A DNA stretch of 64,000 bases, from assembly GCA_023807065.1 (NCBI GenBank), contig JAJJLU010003488.1:1-64000 (forward strand), read 5' to 3'. The first letter of the stretch is position 1; every line of letters starts with the position of its first letter. The notes beneath the pieces were generated by a model. That model was not told the DNA's origin and did not search any database. It worked only from the letters and a program-made list of their open reading frames with translations. Positions 58,435 to 64,000 of the stretch are shown one piece after another. The stretch is from Isotricha intestinalis (Eukaryota > Ciliophora > Litostomatea > Vestibuliferida > Isotrichidae). Both the position numbers and the translations under genes were made by a program.

Positions 58435-61400
58435 ATGTCACAACTAAATTTTTTACCAGTTTCAAAAGCAAAAAGTCGAAACCAAAAAAAGCTATTAACA
58501 AAAAAAACAACAACAATAATAGGAAAAACAGAAGATATAGATCCTTTTAATTTTGAAACAGAAACAGAAAAGACATTTAAAATAGAAGATGACTTTTTAA
58601 AAAAGGATAATTGTACATCATTATATTTAGGACAAGAACCAATAATGCAAAAATGTTATATTTGTTCAATATGTAATCCAAAAAAAAATCATTTAATATG
58701 TAAATATTGTTATGATAATTGTCATTTGAATTGTAGAAAAATAGAAGGATTTAATTCAGAGAAAATAAAAGAAGATAATAATTATTTAAATGAAAAAGAA
58801 TTTTCTTGTTATTGTGGTTTAAGGTTAAAACATAAACCAAATCAAATAATTAAAAATGAATTAATTGCTTGTACTTTAATGGAATTAGATGAAGCTTTAA
58901 ATACAGATTATTTTTATTGTGAAAATCATAATATTAATATTTGTTGTATTTGCTCTGTTTCTTGTCATAAAAAATGTAATATTACTAAAATTAAAAAAGA
59001 AGATAATAATGATATTATTAATTGCTTATGTGAAGAAGATAAACATACTAATTTTAATGAATTAGCTTTAGATTTTAATTTAGATGATTATATTAAATTA
59101 TCTGGAGTCAAAATTTGGAAAATTCAAGTTTTAAATATTTTGTTTAATAATCAAAATACTTTTCAAAAATTATCTTATTTAATCGCGGCTATTATTAATA
59201 ATAATAATAATATTATTAATATTAATAATTTGAGAAATTTAGACATTTATGAAATTAATGAAGATATGAAAAAAAAATTTTTCCCTTTGTTAGAATTGTT
59301 TACTAATATTTTTCATCAGAAATTTAAAACTTATTATTATCAAGATGAAATTTTAGATATGTTTAAATTTGAAAATTTAATTATTTATATTCATCAACTT
59401 GAAATAAATGATATTCAATCTTTATTATTAAAATTTAGATTAATTTCTGTTTTATATTTTATTCATTTAAGAAAAGATTTTCAAATGGTTAAATCTTTAA
59501 TAAGTGATGACTTTTTAACAAATAATATCATTGAAAGATTATGTTATAAAAAAATGTTAAGTAAAAAAACTATATATACAAGTGGATTAGATATAAAGTA
59601 TAATTTAGAAAATTTATATTATAATGATAATGTTCTTAAAAAAATAGTTTTACAAGATATTTGTAATATAATTGAAATTGGTATGGATTATGTTTCTATT
59701 GAAGAAAAAGAAATTGAATTTGAAATTACTTTAAAATTTATTTCTTTTATGTTAAAAAGATTAATATTCACAAATGAAGATTTAATTTCTTTAATTAAAT
59801 CACTTTATAATTTTTATAATAGATTTTATGAATATGTTAATAATGATAAAAGTAATATTTATTCTTTATTAAATATATTTAGTGAATTATCTCAAATTTT
59901 TTATATGATTACTGTAAATTATAATGATAATGTAATAATGGATTATTTAGATAATAATAAAAATATACAAGATGAACAATCAATTAAAAATATTAAAGAT
60001 TTTATTCATAAAAAAAGTGATTATGGTAATTTATTATTTAAAATTGTTTTAAAATCATGTGTTTTTTTACAAAAACATTATCTTTTACTTCAAAAGAATG
60101 AAATTGAATTAGATGAAGAAGAAAAAAAAAGACAATTAAAAATTCAAAATGAAAAAAATAAATTTCAAGAAAAAATAGGTTTAAAAGTTAGTAGTGGATT
60201 TAAAATTAAATTACCTGAAAATGGAGGATTATTTAGAGAAAAAATAATAAAATTATTTAATGAGACAATAAAAATATTTTCATTAGCAGATAATATTTAT
60301 TATAAACAAATAGAAAAAATAACACCAAATGAAATATTAGAATATTATAATTTTACTGAAAAAATAAAAGATGGTAAAAATCAAATATTAAATCAAACTC
60401 AATCATTAAATATAAATGAATTATTATATAATTTAAAATTATCAATTGAAACAAAATTAACTGGATTATTTACTTCAAGTTATTCAGGAGAAAATTTAAA
60501 TATAAATAATAAAATTCATCAATCAATACTATATTTTTCAGATATGATGAGAGAAAAATTCTTAAGTAGTGAATTAGAAAGTGATATTCCAAATGAAAAA
60601 GAAATGATTTATAATGGAAATTATAGTAAATATAAATTATATGAAAGATATGGAAAAGATATTATTCTTACTTTTGATGATTTTATTAAATTTGATGGAA
60701 AAAAATTAAGTGATTATATTATTAAATTAGCAAGTATGAATTCTAATTTTTTTTATTATTTTAATAATTATAGTTTTCATAGATTTATTGTTGATTATGT
60801 TGATTATCTTATTCTTTCTAATATTGATGAAACTTTAAGTAAAGTTTTAGTTTTTTTAAGTGAAAGAAAATTTCCGAATTTATTATCTTATGGTTTATTA
60901 GATATTATTTTAAAATTTTTTTCTATTTATTTTTTCACTAAAAGAGGTATGAAATATTTTTTAATGGGAAAAAATCTTTCAAGAATAAATAAAATTTTTA
61001 ACAGATTTTATTTAAAACCAAATAATAAAAATATTGATGAATCTAATGGAAAAAATATAGAAGAAAATTTAAAGAAAATTAATTGTATTCTTCAATTTTT
61101 AAATTTAATGTTAAAAGGAATTAATTTATATGGTTTGACATTAAAAAATCATAAAATAATAAAAAGATTTAAAAAAAATTTAATAGAACATATTGAAGAA
61201 TTTAATAGAATTTTAAAAAAAACAGAATTTTCAGAAGAATTTAAAATACAATTTACTTTAATTATGAAAATATTTCAGAAATTAAATAAAGATTATGAAT
61301 ATGAACAATTTGAAGAAATAAAACATAGAGTTATTATAATCTTTTATAATTGTTCTTTAAATTTATTAGAAACAAAAACTTTTTCTTCTTTTTTTTCTTT

Positions 61401-64000
61401 TGAAAATGAAGAAGAAGAAAAAAAAGAAGAAGAAGATAATATTAGTACTTCAAAAAAAAATAAATTAATATTAAAAGAAAATTCTGTTGCTGGAAATACA
61501 GAAGATATAAAATCAAATAAAAATACTTTAACTAAAGAAGATGTTGTTTTAGAAGATAATATATTTGAAAAAAAAATAACTTTAAATCTTTATTTTTCTT
61601 TTTTTAATTTAATTAGTTTTCAAACATTTTATCATTTTAATTCGGAAGATGATATTAATATTTATAATAAATTATATACTTTTTGTGATCTTGAAATTTT
61701 TAGAAAATTATTTAATTCAAATCAAATTACTTTAAAACAAAAAACTAGAATATTTAAATTTTTAAGAAGTATATTTTTTATTGAAAAATTAGATTATTAT
61801 AATATTTTAGATAGAAAAAAACATTTATCAAATTTAGAATTTAAAAAATTATTTGAAAGTAAAATAATTGAAGAAAAATTAATTAATGAACAAGTTGATT
61901 TATCAGAATTTAAAGAAGAAGAAAAAGAAATTTTAAATGAAATAAACAATAAATATAATATAATAAATAAAATAGATGAAATTATTAAATTATATATTTC
62001 AGAATTAAAAAAATTTCCTATTCAATTTAAAGGAAATACTATTAATTCTTGTTTAATACTTTATAAAGAGTTATTATTAGGAATAAAATTTATATCAAAT
62101 TTTTTTTATTATGAAAAAGAAATATGGTCAAGATTAATTTTAACAAATTATGAATTATGTATTGAATTTATTCCAAAAATTGAAATTTTTAAAACAGTTC
62201 ATAGAGAAATATTAAAACAAAGAAATTTAAAAATATTTGATTTTAATTTAGCACAATTAGAAAATTTAAATAATGAAGATAATGAAAATATTATAAATAA
62301 AAAAATTGAAATTCTTAATTCAAATTCATTTAATTTATATAATAAAAATGAAGTATATAAATTTATTTATGAAGGTTATGATGAAATATGTAAATTTACT
62401 GGTTTTAATAAAGATTATAATTTACAAAAGTTTTTAGAAATTTTTGATACAATGGCAGAAGCAAATTTTACTCCTTTTTCTTTAATTGAAACTTTAGATT
62501 ATGAATATTTTTATGAAGGAGAAAATGAAGAAAATGATAATAATTTACTTTCTATAAAAACTTATAAAATTAAAAGTATTTATTTAGAAAGTTTTGTTGA
62601 TGTTAATAATACAAATTTTTTAAATGTTTTTACAAGAGTTTCTAATGATATTAAAATTACTGATTATAGAAAAGCATTTATAGAATATTTTAATATTTTT
62701 TTAAATAGTATTGAAGGAAATAATTCTCAAAAATTAGAAGATTTAATTTGTATTATTACTAAATTATTATTTTATGATTGTGAAGGAATGCAAAGTAAAT
62801 TTGAATATTTAATTAATGATAAATATTTCTTTTCTAATATTAATAAATTACTTAATTATTATATTGTTATTACTTTTACTTTATATAGAAATATTTTTGC
62901 ATATGACAGAATTTTAAGAATAGGAAATTTAACTAAATTAATTATTCAATTTTTACAATCTTTAGGAGAAGGCTTTAATACTTTTTTCCATGATAATATC
63001 TTTAAATTAAGAGAAAATATTCCTATTAAAGAGAAAAAGTTTGAAGAAAAAAATTTAGAAGAAGATGATTTAATTGATAATAATAATATTATTATTGATA
63101 ATAATATTGTTATTGATAATGATGATAAAACTATAAAAACTGAAGATACAAAAAAGAAAAAAAAGAAAAAAAAATCAAAAAAATTTGAAAATTTTAAAAA
63201 TATATCAACTTCAATTCCAGAATTTAAAATTAATGTTCCAATTTATGAATCAATAATATATAATTTAAAAAGATCTTATTTTTTTTTAGATTTAGATAAA
63301 TTAATTGATAGTGAAATGCATTATGATAAATTAATAATTTTAACAACAAATTTTATAGATTTTTTAATTGAATATATTGAAACAACTGATGAAAATATTG
63401 ATTTATTAAAAAATTATATGAAAATACTATTTTTAGGAAATAAATTTGAAGGAGAAAAAAATGTTTATGAAATATTAGATTATAAACCAGTTTTAAATGT
63501 TTTATTTTTAAAAATTAAACCAGAGAAAGATAATAATAAATTATATTTATTAAGAAAAAAAGTAATATGTTATGTAAAAATGAAATATGTTCAATTATTA
63601 ATTTCATATCTTCAAATTGGAAAAGATGAAATTTTTGTTGATAAATTAATTCAATTAAAATTCTCTTCTATTGAATTATTTCAAGAAATTTTATATAATT
63701 TTAAAGAACTTTTATTAAATTTAAAAGATATAGATGTAGAATTATATAATTCTTTAATTAAAATAAATAATGATGATTCATATGTTAATAAATTAATTGA
63801 ATTTTATACTTATGAACCTAAATTTAGAAATATTATTGAATTTCCTTTATGTTTAAAATTATATATTTTAATTAAAACTTATGAAGATATTTATTTTGAA
63901 GTTTCTTTGAAAAATCATTTTGAAAGATTAACTGTTTATGAAGATAAAATTAATGATATTGATAATGTTGGAATAAGAAGTAAATTTTCAAAGAGAATAT
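58435..64000 (+). CDS. Giant UBR-box protein, 5' part (continues past the window)
   Basis: At least 1855 residues; the frame is open from the ATG at 58435 to the last base. Residues 60-128 are a UBR-box-like zinc finger: Cys60, Cys74/77, Cys80, Cys89, Cys92, Cys96-His97, Cys100 and the closing CYCG at 125-128 (FSCYCG, cf. CDCG in N-recognins). A second Cys/His cluster follows at 146-204. The long remainder is helical, with acidic and Lys-rich linkers at about 975-1045 and 1540-1590. At about 1503-1522, IIQFLQSLGEGFNTFFHDNI resembles the core of the RIH-associated domain of IP3/ryanodine receptors. Probably a very large scaffold or E3 component of the N-recognin type; no RING or HECT is visible in the part present. 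Which of the two large-protein families it belongs to needs the missing 3' end. Confidence 0.75.
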   Translation, partial: MSQLNFLPVSKAKSRNQKKLLTKKTTTIIGKTEDIDPFNFETETEKTFKIEDDFLKKDNCTSLYLGQEPIMQKCYICSICNPKKNHLICKYCYDNCHLNCRKIEGFNSEKIKEDNNYLNEKEFSCYCGLRLKHKPNQIIKNELIACTLMELDEALNTDYFYCENHNINICCICSVSCHKKCNITKIKKEDNNDIINCLCEEDKHTNFNELALDFNLDDYIKLSGVKIWKIQVLNILFNNQNTFQKLSYLIAAIINNNNNIININNLRNLDIYEINEDMKKKFFPLLELFTNIFHQKFKTYYYQDEILDMFKFENLIIYIHQLEINDIQSLLLKFRLISVLYFIHLRKDFQMVKSLISDDFLTNNIIERLCYKKMLSKKTIYTSGLDIKYNLENLYYNDNVLKKIVLQDICNIIEIGMDYVSIEEKEIEFEITLKFISFMLKRLIFTNEDLISLIKSLYNFYNRFYEYVNNDKSNIYSLLNIFSELSQIFYMITVNYNDNVIMDYLDNNKNIQDEQSIKNIKDFIHKKSDYGNLLFKIVLKSCVFLQKHYLLLQKNEIELDEEEKKRQLKIQNEKNKFQEKIGLKVSSGFKIKLPENGGLFREKIIKLFNETIKIFSLADNIYYKQIEKITPNEILEYYNFTEKIKDGKNQILNQTQSLNINELLYNLKLSIETKLTGLFTSSYSGENLNINNKIHQSILYFSDMMREKFLSSELESDIPNEKEMIYNGNYSKYKLYERYGKDIILTFDDFIKFDGKKLSDYIIKLASMNSNFFYYFNNYSFHRFIVDYVDYLILSNIDETLSKVLVFLSERKFPNLLSYGLLDIILKFFSIYFFTKRGMKYFLMGKNLSRINKIFNRFYLKPNNKNIDESNGKNIEENLKKINCILQFLNLMLKGINLYGLTLKNHKIIKRFKKNLIEHIEEFNRILKKTEFSEEFKIQFTLIMKIFQKLNKDYEYEQFEEIKHRVIIIFYNCSLNLLETKTFSSFFSFENEEEEKKEEEDNISTSKKNKLILKENSVAGNTEDIKSNKNTLTKEDVVLEDNIFEKKITLNLYFSFFNLISFQTFYHFNSEDDINIYNKLYTFCDLEIFRKLFNSNQITLKQKTRIFKFLRSIFFIEKLDYYNILDRKKHLSNLEFKKLFESKIIEEKLINEQVDLSEFKEEEKEILNEINNKYNIINKIDEIIKLYISELKKFPIQFKGNTINSCLILYKELLLGIKFISNFFYYEKEIWSRLILTNYELCIEFIPKIEIFKTVHREILKQRNLKIFDFNLAQLENLNNEDNENIINKKIEILNSNSFNLYNKNEVYKFIYEGYDEICKFTGFNKDYNLQKFLEIFDTMAEANFTPFSLIETLDYEYFYEGENEENDNNLLSIKTYKIKSIYLESFVDVNNTNFLNVFTRVSNDIKITDYRKAFIEYFNIFLNSIEGNNSQKLEDLICIITKLLFYDCEGMQSKFEYLINDKYFFSNINKLLNYYIVITFTLYRNIFAYDRILRIGNLTKLIIQFLQSLGEGFNTFFHDNIFKLRENIPIKEKKFEEKNLEEDDLIDNNNIIIDNNIVIDNDDKTIKTEDTKKKKKKKKSKKFENFKNISTSIPEFKINVPIYESIIYNLKRSYFFLDLDKLIDSEMHYDKLIILTTNFIDFLIEYIETTDENIDLLKNYMKILFLGNKFEGEKNVYEILDYKPVLNVLFLKIKPEKDNNKLYLLRKKVICYVKMKYVQLLISYLQIGKDEIFVDKLIQLKFSSIELFQEILYNFKELLLNLKDIDVELYNSLIKINNDDSYVNKLIEFYTYEPKFRNIIEFPLCLKLYILIKTYEDIYFEVSLKNHFERLTVYEDKINDIDNVGIRSKFSKRI

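Noticed and set aside
1..64000. tRNA, rRNA or other structured RNA genes
   Set aside because: No GC-richer island, cloverleaf or B-box consensus was found by eye in any intergenic stretch; a covariance-model scan would be decisive.
1..64000. Ciliate code with TAA/TAG as Gln
   Set aside because: Every intact gene ends at TAA at the natural end of its domain, and conserved proteins (Hsp70, Nar1, PAP2) contain no in-frame TAA or TAG.

Overview
The window looks like somatic, gene-dense DNA from an AT-rich unicellular eukaryote, most likely a ciliate that uses the standard genetic code (a litostome such as a rumen ciliate would fit, but this is inference). The evidence is very high A+T, intron-less open frames up to 1773 codons, very short intergenic gaps, and protein families I associate with ciliates: TmcB-like multi-membrane PAS proteins, two-pass membrane proteins with a lumenal domain, cyclic-nucleotide-binding repeat proteins and many asparagine/lysine-rich coiled coils. 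Almost every gene ends in TAA; I saw one TAG and no TGA.

Layout. 1-9.8 kb: a TLDc protein, two WD40 paralogues, a predicted N-myristoylated protein that joins a dead trypsin-like fold to BspA/DUF285 repeats, a decayed RBR E3 ligase and a BAR-like protein. 10-16 kb: coiled-coil and unknown proteins and a RING protein. 16-29 kb: Nar1/IOP1 for cytosolic Fe-S assembly, three membrane-anchored pepsin-like proteins without catalytic aspartates, membrane proteins, and a pseudokinase/B-box gene with an extraordinary 3' end. 29-40 kb: a giant TmcB/PAS protein, a C2HC zinc-finger protein, a CNB-domain protein and two transporters (MFS, EamA/DMT). 40-51 kb: three Hsp70-family genes, an Hsp70 pseudogene, a third WD40 paralogue, and a RING protein that shares its zinc-finger module with one of the Hsp70s. 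51-64 kb: coiled-coil proteins, a PAP2 phosphatase, a frameshifted gene, and the 5' part of a very large UBR-box protein that runs off the window.

Main discovery. From 25537 to 27181, after the open frame of the pseudokinase/B-box gene, about 55 short AT-rich segments (mostly 20-35 nt, all ending in AG, 49 of 55 beginning in GT) alternate with exons that are almost all exactly three nucleotides long. About fifty single codons, plus exons of 6, 12 and 15 nt, join in phase. No stop codon occurs, the codons are the ones preferred in this genome, and the product is a 72-residue Cys-rich tail containing CxxC pairs that ends at a TAA at 27212. The gene therefore appears to be spliced codon by codon, while its neighbours have no introns. 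I know of no described gene like this. Splicing at RNA level is the simplest reading; excision at DNA level during macronuclear development is the main alternative.

Other themes are gene decay (RBR ligase, Hsp70, smaller remnants), enzyme folds that have lost catalytic residues (kinase, trypsin-like, pepsin-like), and local module shuffling (Hsp70 fused to a DC1-like zinc finger).
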